Below, in pieces: positions 35,230 through 43,358 of a stretch of DNA of 64,000 nt; position 1 is the stretch's first letter; each line of letters opens with the position of its first letter. The DNA comes from Streptomyces minutiscleroticus (GTDB lineage: Bacteria; Actinomycetota; Actinomycetes; Streptomycetales; Streptomycetaceae). The DNA lies in NCBI RefSeq assembly GCF_014650875.1, contig NZ_BMVU01000045.1:1-64000 (forward strand). The letters run 5' to 3'. Below the pieces are notes generated by a model. It was not told the DNA's origin. It saw only the letters and a list, made by a program, of their open reading frames with translations, and made no database searches. Made by a program: the position numbers and the translations under genes.

Positions 35230-35592
35230 GTGGCGGTACGAGCGGTCCGGGGCGCGGTCCAGCTGGAGCGGGACGAGGCCGGGCACATGGACGAGCAGGT
35301 CAGCGAGCTGCTCACCGCCGTCCTCGAGCGGAACGCGCTGACCGCCGACGATCTGATCAGCATCTGGTTCACGGCCACGCCCGACCTGCACAGCGACTTC
35401 CCGGCGGCCGCCGCGCGCAAGCTCGGCATCGTCGACGTACCGCTGATCTGCGCCCAGGAACTGGACATCGAGGGCGCCATGCCCCGCGTCGTACGGCTCC
35501 TGGCGCACATCGAGTCGGACCGGCCCCGCTCGGAGATCGCGCACGTCTACCTCGGCGCCGCGGGCGCGCTGCGCAAGGACATCGCCCAGTGA
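35230..35592 (+). CDS. aroH: Chorismate mutase, AroH type
   Basis: 120 residues from GTG 35230 after GAGGAG. It matches the Bacillus-type monofunctional mutase: AVRAVRGAVQLERDE (catalytic Arg7), LISIWFTATPDLHSDFPAAAARK, PLICAQELDIEGAMPRVVRLL and AHVYLGAAGALRKDI, the length typical of the trimeric enzyme. It converts chorismate to prephenate in the cytoplasm. The stop overlaps the start of tyrA, so substrate flow to tyrosine is encoded in one operon. Confidence 0.96.
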   Translation: MAVRAVRGAVQLERDEAGHMDEQVSELLTAVLERNALTADDLISIWFTATPDLHSDFPAAAARKLGIVDVPLICAQELDIEGAMPRVVRLLAHIESDRPRSEIAHVYLGAAGALRKDIAQ

Positions 35593-36674
35593 GGACCGCC
35601 CTCGTCATCGGAACCGGGCTCATCGGCACCTCCGCGGCCCTGGCCCTGGCCAGGCGCGGCGTCACCGTGCACCTCAGCGACCACGACCCGGGACAGGCGC
35701 GCACGGCGGCCGCCCTGGGCGCCGGCACGGACGAGGCACCCGAGGGGCCGGTCGACCTGGCGATCGTGGCGGCCCCGCCCGCGCACGTGGCCGCGTCGCT
35801 CGCGGACGCGATGCGGCGCGGTGCCGCGCGCGGCTACCTCGACGTGGCGAGCGTCAAGGGCGGACCGCGCCGCGAGCTGGAGGAACTGGGCCTGGACCTG
35901 TCCTCGTACATCGGGACGCACCCCATGTCGGGGCGGGAGAAGTCGGGCCCGCTGGCCGCCACCGAGGACCTCTTCGAGGGCCGCCCCTGGGTGCTCACGC
36001 CGACCCGCGACACCGACACCGAGGTGCTGAACCTCGCGCTGGAGCTGGTCTCGCACTGCCGCGCCGTGCCCGTCGTCATGGACGCGGACGCCCACGACCG
36101 GGCCGTCGCGCTGGTCTCGCACATGCCGCACCTGGTGTCCAGCATGGTCGCCGCCCGCCTCCAGCACGCCGAGGAGGCGGCGGTGCGCCTGTGCGGGCAG
36201 GGCATCCGCGACGTGACGCGGATCGCCGCGTCCGACCCCCGGATGTGGATCGACATCCTCTCCGCCAACCCGGGCCCGGTCGCCGACCTGCTCGCGGACG
36301 TCTCCGCCGACCTCGACGAGACGGTACGGGCGCTGCGCGCGCTGCAGTCCTCCGACGAGGACAAGCGCCGCGAGGGCGCCGCCGGCATCGAGGGCATGCT
36401 GCGCCGAGGCAACGCCGGGCAGGTCCGCGTCCCGGGCAAGCACGGCGCGGCCCCCGCCGTCTACGAGAGCGTCGTCGTCCTCATCGACGACCAGCCCGGT
36501 CAGCTGGCCCGCATCTTCGCGGACGCCGGCCACGCGGGCGTCAACATCGAGGACGTCCGCATCGAGCACGCGACCGGCCGCCAGGCGGGCCTGGTGGAGC
36601 TGATGGTGAGCCAGTCGGCGGCACCGGTGCTGACCGCCGCCCTGCGCGAGCGGGGCTGGGCGGTCCGGCAGTAG
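35589..36674 (+). CDS. tyrA: Prephenate dehydrogenase
   Basis: 361 residues from GTG 35589, overlapping the aroH stop (GTGA). It has an N-terminal NAD(P) Rossmann motif ALVIGTGLIGTSAALALARRG, DVASVKGGPRRELEEL, the catalytic His in IGTHPMSGREKSGP, and a helical C-terminal dimer domain. The last ~80 residues form an ACT-like domain (VYESVVVLIDDQPGQLARIFADAGHAGVNIEDVRIEH), the likely site of tyrosine feedback. It oxidises prephenate to 4-hydroxyphenylpyruvate. No arogenate-specific signature could be judged. Confidence 0.95.
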   Translation: MRTALVIGTGLIGTSAALALARRGVTVHLSDHDPGQARTAAALGAGTDEAPEGPVDLAIVAAPPAHVAASLADAMRRGAARGYLDVASVKGGPRRELEELGLDLSSYIGTHPMSGREKSGPLAATEDLFEGRPWVLTPTRDTDTEVLNLALELVSHCRAVPVVMDADAHDRAVALVSHMPHLVSSMVAARLQHAEEAAVRLCGQGIRDVTRIAASDPRMWIDILSANPGPVADLLADVSADLDETVRALRALQSSDEDKRREGAAGIEGMLRRGNAGQVRVPGKHGAAPAVYESVVVLIDDQPGQLARIFADAGHAGVNIEDVRIEHATGRQAGLVELMVSQSAAPVLTAALRERGWAVRQ

Positions 36675-37209
36675 CACCCCTGCCCGGCCCCGACGCCGGC
36701 ACCGCTCGGACCCGGTGACGTCCGCCCCCGGGCAGGCGCCGCTCGGGCCCGGCACGGGTGTCCGCCCCCGGACGCCTGCCCTCGGGCTCGGTGGCGCTCG
36801 CGCTCGGACCGGCTCCGGCCGCCTCCAGGCCGGCGCCGCCCACCCTCGGGCCGCCCGTCCTCGCGCGCTCGGGCCGGCCCCCTCGCCCCGGCCTGCGCCC
36901 TGTCCCCGGCTCGGCGCCGCCCGCGCCGTATGCCGTAAGTCCGTCGGCCGCACGCCGGCGGGAGCACGGGGCGCGCGCCGGGGCGGCGGGTGGCAGGCGC
37001 CGGGTGCGGCCGGGGCCGGGGAGGCTCCGCGGGCGCCGGGAAGCGGTCCGCGGGGACGGGCGCGACGGCCCGCCGTCCGGGACGCGGGGCCCCGGCGGCC
37101 CGGGCCGCCGGGCCCGTCGGAGGGGCGCCGGGGAGCCATTACCCTTGTGCGGGGCGCGCTCGCGCCCAGCGCCACCCACCACCCCGTACTCAGGAAGGTG
37201 CCCGCACCC
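36675..37209 (+). other. GC-extreme intergenic region between tyrA and cmk
   Basis: 535 bp of very high GC with no reading frame I can support. Open frames here are upstream extensions of cmk or shadows. The promoter for cmk-plsC-der is probably near the right end (GAGCCATTACCCTTGTG, 37133-37149), but no -35/-10 pair is convincing. Confidence 0.5.
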
Positions 37210-37905
37210 GTGGAAACCAGCGCCGCCCGGACCGCCCCGGCAGTGATCGTCGCCATCGACGGCCCCTCCGGCACGGGCAAGTCGAGCACCTCCAAGGCCG
37301 TGGCCGCCCAGCTCGGCCTCAGCTACCTGGACACCGGCGCCCAGTACCGCGCGATCACCTGGTGGATGGTGACCAACGGCATCGACGTCGACGACCCCTC
37401 CGCGATCGCCGCCGCGGCCGGGAAGCCGGACATCGTCTCCGGCACCGACCCGTCCGCGCCGACCATCACGGTCGACGGCACGGACGTCGCGGGCCCGATC
37501 CGCACCCAGGAGGTCACCTCCAAGGTCAGCGCGGTCAGCGCGGTGCCCGAGGTGCGCGCCCGGATCACCGAGCTGCAGCGGGCCATCGCCGCCGGCGCCG
37601 TGACCGGCATCGTCGTCGAGGGCCGGGACATCGGCACCACGGTGCTGCCCGACGCCGACCTGAAGATCTTCCTGACCGCGTCCCCCGAGGCCCGCGCCGC
37701 CCGGCGCAGCGGCGAGCTGAAGGGCGCGGACGTGAACAGCACCCGCGAGGCCCTGCTCAAGCGGGACGCGGCCGACTCCAGCCGCAAGACCTCCCCGCTG
37801 GCCAAGGCGGACGACGCGGTCGAGGTGGACACCTCCGACCTCACGCTCCAGCAGGTCGTCGAGTGCGTCGTCACGCTGGTCGAGGAGAAGCGGGCCGCGA
37901 AGTGA
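37210..37905 (+). CDS. cmk: Cytidylate kinase
   Basis: 231 residues from GTG 37210, with AGGAAGG about 11 bases upstream; GTG 37198 is an alternative. It has the P-loop IDGPSGTGKSSTSKAVAAQLGLSYLDTGAQYRA, the CMP-binding VVEGRDIGTTVLPDADLKIFLTASPEARAARR and the lid segment LLKRDAADSSRKTSPLAKADDAVEVDTSDL. It phosphorylates CMP and dCMP. Its stop overlaps the acyltransferase start. Position beside der is conserved among actinobacteria. Confidence 0.97.
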   Translation: METSAARTAPAVIVAIDGPSGTGKSSTSKAVAAQLGLSYLDTGAQYRAITWWMVTNGIDVDDPSAIAAAAGKPDIVSGTDPSAPTITVDGTDVAGPIRTQEVTSKVSAVSAVPEVRARITELQRAIAAGAVTGIVVEGRDIGTTVLPDADLKIFLTASPEARAARRSGELKGADVNSTREALLKRDAADSSRKTSPLAKADDAVEVDTSDLTLQQVVECVVTLVEEKRAAK

Positions 37906-38585
37906 GCGCGGCCCCCGCCGCGGCGCCCTCCGTCCGGGGAGCCGAGGTCGGCCGCCGCATCGGCGTCGGCCTGATGTACGGGCTGTGGAAGCCGCGCGTA
38001 CTGGGCGCCTGGCGGGTCCCCGCGGCCGGCCCGGTGATCCTCGCGGTCAACCACTCGCACAACATCGACGGCCCGATGGTCATGGGCGTGGCGCCGCGGC
38101 CCACGCACTTCCTGATCAAGAAGGAGGCGTTCGTCGGTCCGCTCGACCCCTTCCTGCTCGGCATCGGGCAGCTGAAGGTGGACCGCACGTCCGTCGACCG
38201 CACCGCGATCATGCAGGCCCTCGGCGTGCTGGAGAACGGCGGGGTCCTCGGGATCTTCCCCGAGGGCACCCGGGGCGAGGGCGACTTCGCCTCGCTGCGC
38301 GCGGGGCTCGCCTACTTCGCCGTGCGCAGCGGCGCCCCGATCGTCCCGGTGGCGGTGCTGGGAAGCACCGAGCGCCGCGGACGGTTGATAAAGGGGCTGC
38401 CCCCGCTGCGCAGCCGCGTCGACGTCGTCTTCGGCGACCCCTTCGAGGCCGTCGAAGGGGCGCGGAGCCCCGGCGCGGGTGGTGGCGGGCGGCGCACGCG
38501 CAAGGCGCTGGACGAGGCGACCGTGCGCATCCAGGAGCAGCTCACCGCCCACCTGGAAAACGCCAGGCGCCTCACCGGGCGCTAA
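37902..38585 (+). CDS. 1-acyl-sn-glycerol-3-phosphate acyltransferase family protein
   Basis: 227 residues from GTG 37902, overlapping the cmk stop. PlsC motifs are present: NHSHNID (His-x4-Asp), HFLIKKEAFVGPL, and FPEGTRGEGDF, followed by APIVPVAVLG. It probably acylates lysophosphatidic acid or a related lipid at the inner membrane face, though paralogues in Streptomyces are many and specificity is not readable. The gene lies between cmk and der, 72 bp before der. Confidence 0.92.
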   Translation: MSAAPAAAPSVRGAEVGRRIGVGLMYGLWKPRVLGAWRVPAAGPVILAVNHSHNIDGPMVMGVAPRPTHFLIKKEAFVGPLDPFLLGIGQLKVDRTSVDRTAIMQALGVLENGGVLGIFPEGTRGEGDFASLRAGLAYFAVRSGAPIVPVAVLGSTERRGRLIKGLPPLRSRVDVVFGDPFEAVEGARSPGAGGGGRRTRKALDEATVRIQEQLTAHLENARRLTGR

Positions 38586-38657
38586 GGGACACTTGAGTAG
38601 TGGATCTCCCGGTACGGGAGGTCCACCGATCACCACGATGAACGAGGTACGGACTTC

Positions 38658-40133
38658 ATGAACGACCAGATCCAGCCCGAGGACTCCCCGGAGTTCGAAC
38701 ACGGGGCGCTTGGCGACGCCGAGTACGCGGAGTTCATGGAGCTCGCCGCCGAAGAGGGCTTCGACATCGAGGACGTCGAGGGCGCCATCGAGGCGGCCGG
38801 GCACGGCCCGCTGCCCGTCCTCGCCGTCGTCGGCCGGCCGAACGTCGGCAAGTCGACCCTGGTGAACCGCATCATCGGCCGCCGCGAGGCGGTCGTCGAG
38901 GACCGCCCGGGCGTCACCCGCGACCGCGTCACCTACGAGGCGGAGTGGGCGGGCCGCCGCTTCAAGGTCGTCGACACCGGCGGCTGGGAGCAGGACGTCC
39001 TCGGCATCGACGCCTCCGTCGCCGCCCAGGCCGAGTACGCCATCGAGGCCGCCGACGCGGTGGTCTTCGTCGTCGACGCCAAGGTCGGCGCCACCGACAC
39101 CGACGAGGCGGTCGTCCGGCTGCTGCGCAAGGCGGGCAAGCCCGTCGTGCTGTGCGCCAACAAGGTCGACGGCCCGAGCGGCGAGGCCGACGCCGCGTAC
39201 CTGTGGTCCCTCGGCCTCGGCGAGCCGCACCCGGTCTCCGCGCTGCACGGCCGCGGCACCGGCGACATGCTGGACGCCGTCCTGGAGGCGCTGCCCGAGG
39301 CGCCCGCCCAGACCTTCGGCACCGCCGTCGGCGGCCCGCGCCGCATCGCCCTCATCGGCCGCCCGAACGTGGGCAAGTCCTCGCTGCTCAACAAGGTGGC
39401 GGGCGAGGAGCGCGTGGTCGTCAACGAACTCGCCGGCACCACCCGCGACCCGGTCGACGAGATGATCGAACTGGGTGGGAAGACCTGGAAGTTCGTCGAC
39501 ACGGCGGGCATCCGCAAGCGCGTCCACCTCCAGCAGGGCGCCGACTACTACGCCTCGCTGCGCACCGCGGCCGCCGTGGAGAAGGCCGAGGTCGCGGTCG
39601 TCCTCCTGGACGCCTCGGACACCATCTCCGTGCAGGACCAGCGGATCGTCACCATGGCCGTCGAGGCCGGGCGCGCGCTCGTGCTCGCCTACAACAAGTG
39701 GGACACCCTCGACGAGGAGCGCCGCTACTACCTGGAGCGGGAGATCGAGACCGAGCTCGGCCAGGTGGCGTGGGCCCCGCGGGTGAACGTCTCGGCGCGC
39801 ACCGGGCGGCACATGGAGAAGCTGGTCCCGGCGATCGAGACGGCCCTGGCGGGCTGGGAGACCCGCGTCCCGACGGGCCGGCTGAACGCCTTCCTCGGTG
39901 AGCTGGTCGCCGCGCACCCGCACCCGATCCGGGGCGGCAAGCAGCCGCGCATCCTGTTCGGCACGCAGGCGGGCACGAAGCCGCCGCGGTTCGTGCTCTT
40001 CGCCTCCGGCTTCATCGAGCACGGCTACCGGCGCTTCGTCGAGCGCCGGCTGCGCGAGGAGTTCGGCTTCGAGGGCACGCCGATCCATATCTCGGTGCGG
40101 GTCCGCGAGAAGCGCGGCGCCAAGAAGAAGTGA
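38658..40133 (+). CDS. der: Ribosome biogenesis GTPase Der (EngA)
   Basis: 491 residues from ATG 38658. Tandem GTPase domains have G1 motifs GRPNVGKSTLVNR and GRPNVGKSSLLNK, G3 DTGGWEQD and DTAGIRKR, and G4 NKVD and NKWD. The C-terminal KH-like domain ends in a Lys-rich tail (RGAKKK). About 50 acidic N-terminal residues precede the first GTPase domain, as in other actinobacteria. Der matures the 50S subunit. A 20-bp perfect hairpin follows. Confidence 0.97.
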   Translation: MNDQIQPEDSPEFEHGALGDAEYAEFMELAAEEGFDIEDVEGAIEAAGHGPLPVLAVVGRPNVGKSTLVNRIIGRREAVVEDRPGVTRDRVTYEAEWAGRRFKVVDTGGWEQDVLGIDASVAAQAEYAIEAADAVVFVVDAKVGATDTDEAVVRLLRKAGKPVVLCANKVDGPSGEADAAYLWSLGLGEPHPVSALHGRGTGDMLDAVLEALPEAPAQTFGTAVGGPRRIALIGRPNVGKSSLLNKVAGEERVVVNELAGTTRDPVDEMIELGGKTWKFVDTAGIRKRVHLQQGADYYASLRTAAAVEKAEVAVVLLDASDTISVQDQRIVTMAVEAGRALVLAYNKWDTLDEERRYYLEREIETELGQVAWAPRVNVSARTGRHMEKLVPAIETALAGWETRVPTGRLNAFLGELVAAHPHPIRGGKQPRILFGTQAGTKPPRFVLFASGFIEHGYRRFVERRLREEFGFEGTPIHISVRVREKRGAKKK

Positions 40134-40156
40134 CCGGCCGCCGACCGGGCTCGGCC

Positions 40157-40200
40157 GAACGGACGAAAGGGCCCCCGTCCGGGGGCCCTTTCGTCCGTTC
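40157..40200. terminator. 20-bp perfect bidirectional hairpin after der
   Basis: 40157-40176 pairs completely with 40181-40200 around a 4-nt loop; the arm begins GAACGGACGAAAGGG. It lies between convergent stops at 40133 and 40214. Confidence 0.9.
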
Positions 40201-40213
40201 GCGAACCGGCGGC

Positions 40214-40702
40214 TCAGTTCTCCCGGCGCTGGCCCGGCGGCAGCGGGGCCGGGATCAGGCCGGTGGAGCGCAGCCGTCCGACCGGCTGCCAGCCGCCTCC
40301 GGAGGCCGGGCCGCGCCCGCCGGGTCCGCTCCGGCCGTGCTGCGTCTCGTGCCGCTGCTCGGGCAGGGGCACGGGGTGACCGGTCGCGTGCTGGGCGGAG
40401 GCGTGCCGCCCGCCGTACCCGCCGTGGTAGTACGACGAGGGCGGGGCGTCGTAGGAGCCGGGGCCGTACGACGAGGTGCCGAAGGCGGTGAAGCCCATGT
40501 CCTCCTCGCCGCTGCGGTCGCCGGGCAGCGCCCGGAAGGACCGGCGGTACTCCGCGTAGAGCGCGTCGTAGATCGGCGTGGCCGAGTGGCCGCCCTGGGA
40601 GGCCGAGGGCTCGGCGGCCCGCACATGGTGCAGGGCCTGGGGGCGCAGGGCCGGGAGCGGCGACGAATGGGGCTGGCGGCGGGAGGAGTCGTAGGTGTGC
40701 AC
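40214..40702 (-). CDS. Hypothetical protein, disordered Gly/Ser/His/Tyr-rich
   Basis: 162 residues from GTG 40702 (MHTYDSSRRQPHSS); the start is uncertain because no clear ribosome site precedes it. A conserved-looking core, ATPIYDALYAEYRRSFRALPGDRSGEEDMGFTAFG, is followed by a Gly/Tyr/Ser/His-rich tail (SSYYHGGYGGRHASAQHATGH). No known domain is recognised. The promoter region contains TATGCT (40761-40766 on the minus strand) and, further up, a 33-bp tandem repeat. It appears to be a Streptomyces-specific protein. Confidence 0.65.
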   Translation of the reverse strand: MHTYDSSRRQPHSSPLPALRPQALHHVRAAEPSASQGGHSATPIYDALYAEYRRSFRALPGDRSGEEDMGFTAFGTSSYGPGSYDAPPSSYYHGGYGGRHASAQHATGHPVPLPEQRHETQHGRSGPGGRGPASGGGWQPVGRLRSTGLIPAPLPPGQRREN

Positions 40703-41159
40703 GTACGGGCCAACGACTCGCGGAGCTCTCGGATGCGGCTTTCGCCGTGAATTTCGCAGGTCAGCATAGATAACACCGGTACGCGGCGGTTGTCGCGCGC
40801 CCGTGTCCCCGGACGGACGCACACCTCTCCCGGGCGGGGCCTGCGCCCGCGGCACACCTCACGCGCGGAGCCGATGTCCGCGGCACGTCTCTCGTACGAG
40901 CCGCTGTCCGCGCGCACGCCGCCCTCGTACGAGCCGTTGCTCGCGCGCACGCCGCCCTCGTACGAGCCGCTGTCCGGGCGCACGGCCCTCCGCACGGAGG
41001 CGCCCCTTCGCGCGTACGCCCTCCCGTGCCGGAGCCGGCGGCCGCGGTGCGTCTCTCGCGCGGCGCGGGTGGCCGCGCGTACGTGCCGTGCCGCGTCGTC
41101 GCTCCGTACGCACGCGGCGCGCCCCGCCCGGAGGCGGAGCGCGCCGGGGGGCGGATCGC
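40703..41159 (-). other. Intergenic region with AT-rich promoter patch and tandem repeats
   Basis: 457 bp between two minus-strand genes. The right half holds the 33-bp repeats; 40758-40780 is notably AT-rich for the window and probably carries the promoter of the downstream hypothetical. No gene is convincingly supported, though one minus frame across the repeats stays open. Confidence 0.5.
40891..40989. repeat. Three 33-bp tandem repeats, each with palindrome CTCGTACGAG
   Basis: Copies at 40891-40923, 40924-40956 and 40957-40989, with a degenerate fourth at 40858-40890. Each begins with the 10-bp perfect palindrome CTCGTACGAG. The period is also 11 codons; on the minus strand it would read as repeats of the type GSYEGGVRA. 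Confidence 0.9.
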
Positions 41160-41936
41160 TCAGGTGCCGGCGAGCGGCAGCGCGGCGGCCACCAGCTTGC
41201 CCTCGGCGGCGGCCTTGTCGAGGGCCTCGCGGAGCAGGTCCTCGCGGGGCTGGCGGCCGATGGATCCGACCGGGGCCGCGAAGAGCAGCACCTGCTGGTG
41301 CTTGTTGGCCGCGGCCCGCCAGCTCTCGGTGACCTGGAGCGGCTGGTGGGCCTGCCACCAGGCCACGGGGGCGCCGCCGTCCGCGCTGGGCTGGAGCACG
41401 GCGTGCAGCTGGCCCATGGCGAGCAGGACCGACCAGCCGTGCAGCACGGACGGCGCCCCGGTCAGCTCGGTGACGGGCATGAAGCCCTGCTCGATGAGGA
41501 GCGGCAGGAAGTCGTCGCCGGGGCCGCCCTCCGTGCCGGGCCGGGCGATCGGGCCGGTGGGCTCGACGACCAGCGCCGGGTGCAGCTCGCCGGAGAGCAG
41601 GACGAGCCCGCTGGTGACCCCGAGGACGGCCTGCTCCGGCGGTGCCCCGGCCGGGCGCTCGGCACCGGTGATGGAGCGGACCGCGCCCTGCAGCTGCTCC
41701 TCGGTGACCTGGACGACCTGGGAGGGGAGACAGGTGGCGTGGGCGAAGGCGAGGACGGCGGTCTCCTCGCCGACGAACAGGACGGTGCTGGTGCGCTCCT
41801 GTTCGGAGTCGCCCGGGGTACGGCAGGAGGTGCAGTCGTAGCTGCCCGGGGCGTTCTCTCCGGCGAGCAGCCGGTCGGCTTCTTCGTCGCCGATCTCGGC
41901 GCGTACGTCGTCGCTGACGTCGAGCATGCGCGGCAC
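41160..41936 (-). CDS. Conserved hypothetical protein
   Basis: 258 residues from GTG 41936, preceded by GAGGGAG; a longer frame reaches 41987. It has a CTSCRTPGD pair of Cys near residue 37, ordered alpha/beta sequence (TSTVLFVGEETAVLAFAHATCLPSQVV, VLLSGELHPALVVEPTGPIAR, FLPLLIEQGFMPVTEL, GWSVLLAMGQLHAVLQPS), and no membrane segment. I do not recognise the family. It is monocistronic as far as can be seen, with low Cys content otherwise. Confidence 0.75.
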   Translation of the reverse strand: MPRMLDVSDDVRAEIGDEEADRLLAGENAPGSYDCTSCRTPGDSEQERTSTVLFVGEETAVLAFAHATCLPSQVVQVTEEQLQGAVRSITGAERPAGAPPEQAVLGVTSGLVLLSGELHPALVVEPTGPIARPGTEGGPGDDFLPLLIEQGFMPVTELTGAPSVLHGWSVLLAMGQLHAVLQPSADGGAPVAWWQAHQPLQVTESWRAAANKHQQVLLFAAPVGSIGRQPREDLLREALDKAAAEGKLVAAALPLAGT

Positions 41937-42475
41937 GGTGGCTCCCTCGGATGCGGTGCGTGACGGCCCGGGCGGCTCCCGGTCCACGAGCGCGGGGTGG
42001 TTCCCGGCTCATGAAGAAGACAACGGGCGACCTGTGGCCGGAGTCACGCCCGGGAGCGAACGGAATCGAACCATCGGGTGCGCAGGGTGAAATCCGTGCC
42101 GTTTCCGGTCACTCCGCGCCAACTCCTCTGACGTCCGAGGAAGTTGGACCGGTGAGGTGGCTCACAGATCACGTGGGGCGAGAGGAGAAAAATCAGTATA
42201 TCGAGGTGCGAAACGGATGTCCGAACCCTCTTGATACTTCCGGTAACAGATGACTGGCCTGGCATGACGGGTTTCCGGTTGATGACAGGCGGACCGGCTC
42301 CCTACATTCCTCGGCCGTGTGCAGCGAGCACCGCTCGGGCACGTCCGCCGACCGCGTCACACGTCTCTCGGTACGGCCCCGCAGGCGGACGGGGCGGAGC
42401 GCGACGACCGCGTCCTGTGCGCATCCGGTCGCGCCCCGCCTTCGGGGCGACCCGGGTCCTTCGAGAGGGAAACAC
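41937..42475 (+). other. AT-enriched intergenic region ahead of the Rpf-like gene
   Basis: 539 bp. 42180-42260 is unusually AT-rich for this window (AAAAATCAGTATATCG). It holds promoters for both flanking genes and an untranslated leader of about 160 nt for the Rpf-like gene. A short open frame at 42010-42253 has no ribosome site and no recognisable product. I could not fit a known riboswitch. Confidence 0.5.
42279..42308 (+). promoter_or_regulatory. Predicted promoter of the Rpf-like gene
   Basis: TTGATG (42279-42284), 18-bp spacer, TACATT (42303-42308). Transcription near 42315 would give a leader of about 160 nt. Confidence 0.45.
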
Positions 42476-43096
42476 ATGTCCGAATGTGCCGTGAACACCC
42501 GTAAGACCCGTACGGCGGCGGTCCTCGCCGGGGCCGCCCTCCTCGCCCCGCTCGGACTGCTGGCCGCCCCGGGCGGCGCCGCGGCAACGGACGGCGGGGT
42601 GTGGGACCGCATCGCGCAGTGCGAGAGCGGCGGGAACTGGCACATCAACACCGGCAACGGCTTCTACGGCGGTCTGCAGTTCACCCCCAGCACTTGGCGC
42701 GCCTACGGCGGCGGCGCCTACGCGGCCAGCGCCCACCAGGCGTCCAGGGCGCAGCAGATCGCCGTCGCGACCAAGGTGCAGCGCGGTCAGGGCTGGGGCG
42801 CCTGGCCCGTCTGCTCGGCCCGGGCCGGCGCGTACGGCAGCGCGCCCGCGGCGGCCGCGCCCGCCGCCGAACCGGCCAAGTCGGCCAGGGCGGCGGTCCC
42901 GAAGCAGCGGTCGCAGGCGCCCGCGCGCAGCGACCGCGGAGCGTCCCGCGGCGGCTACACCGTCCGCCGGGGAGACACGCTGGGCACCATCGCCGCCCGG
43001 CACGGCGTCGGCTGGCGGCAGGTGTACGCCGCCAACAAGGCGGCCATCGGCGCGAACCCCCATGTCATCGTCCCCGGTCAGCGGCTCATGATCTGA
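42476..43096 (+). CDS. Resuscitation-promoting-factor-like muralytic enzyme with LysM domain
   Basis: 206 residues from ATG 42476, with GAGAGGGA upstream. It has a signal peptide (TAAVLAGAALLAPLGLLAAPGGAAA), then an Rpf/transglycosylase domain at ~42-110 (VWDRIAQCESGGNWHINTGNGFYGGLQFTPSTWRAYGG, catalytic Glu in QCESGG), an Ala/Pro linker, and one LysM at ~160-206 (YTVRRGDTLGTIAARHGVGWRQVYAANK). Secreted Rpf enzymes cleave peptidoglycan during germination and regrowth. The long leader suggests post-transcriptional control, as known for another Streptomyces rpf gene. Confidence 0.95.
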   Translation: MSECAVNTRKTRTAAVLAGAALLAPLGLLAAPGGAAATDGGVWDRIAQCESGGNWHINTGNGFYGGLQFTPSTWRAYGGGAYAASAHQASRAQQIAVATKVQRGQGWGAWPVCSARAGAYGSAPAAAAPAAEPAKSARAAVPKQRSQAPARSDRGASRGGYTVRRGDTLGTIAARHGVGWRQVYAANKAAIGANPHVIVPGQRLMI

Positions 43097-43358
43097 GCCC
43101 CGCTCCCCGCGTCCCGGGACGACGGGCCCCGTCCGGCCGCCCCGCCGGGCGGGGCCCCGCCGCGTCCGCGGCCGCCGCGCGCGACGGTCACCGCACCGGC
43201 CCCGACGCGCGATCCCGCCGAAAGGTTCCGGAAATCGCCTACCGATGACGCAACCGTTCGAGAACAAGATGATGAGGACGCCCAACCACGCGTACGCGGA
43301 ACCGGTCTAACCATGTGGAAGGCGGACCGGTCAGCGGATTCGGGGGATTCGAGGACGC

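Noticed and set aside
36675..37209. N-terminal extension of cmk or a separate Pro/Arg-rich gene
   Set aside because: The frame is low complexity, and cmk has a good start at 37210 with the P-loop beginning at the usual distance.
40891..40989. 33-bp repeats as a CRISPR array
   Set aside because: The units are tandem without unique spacers and no cas genes are present.
42045..42085. tRNA-like T-loop (GGTTCGATTCC on the minus strand)
   Set aside because: No partner acceptor strand, anticodon arm or D-arm at the required distance.
42010..42253. Short open frame beginning MKKTTGDLWPES
   Set aside because: No ribosome site, no recognisable domain, and its end lies in the AT-rich promoter region of the Rpf-like gene.
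42303..42475. ydaO (c-di-AMP) riboswitch ahead of the Rpf-like gene
   Set aside because: I could not find the conserved ydaO segments; only the gene type suggested it.
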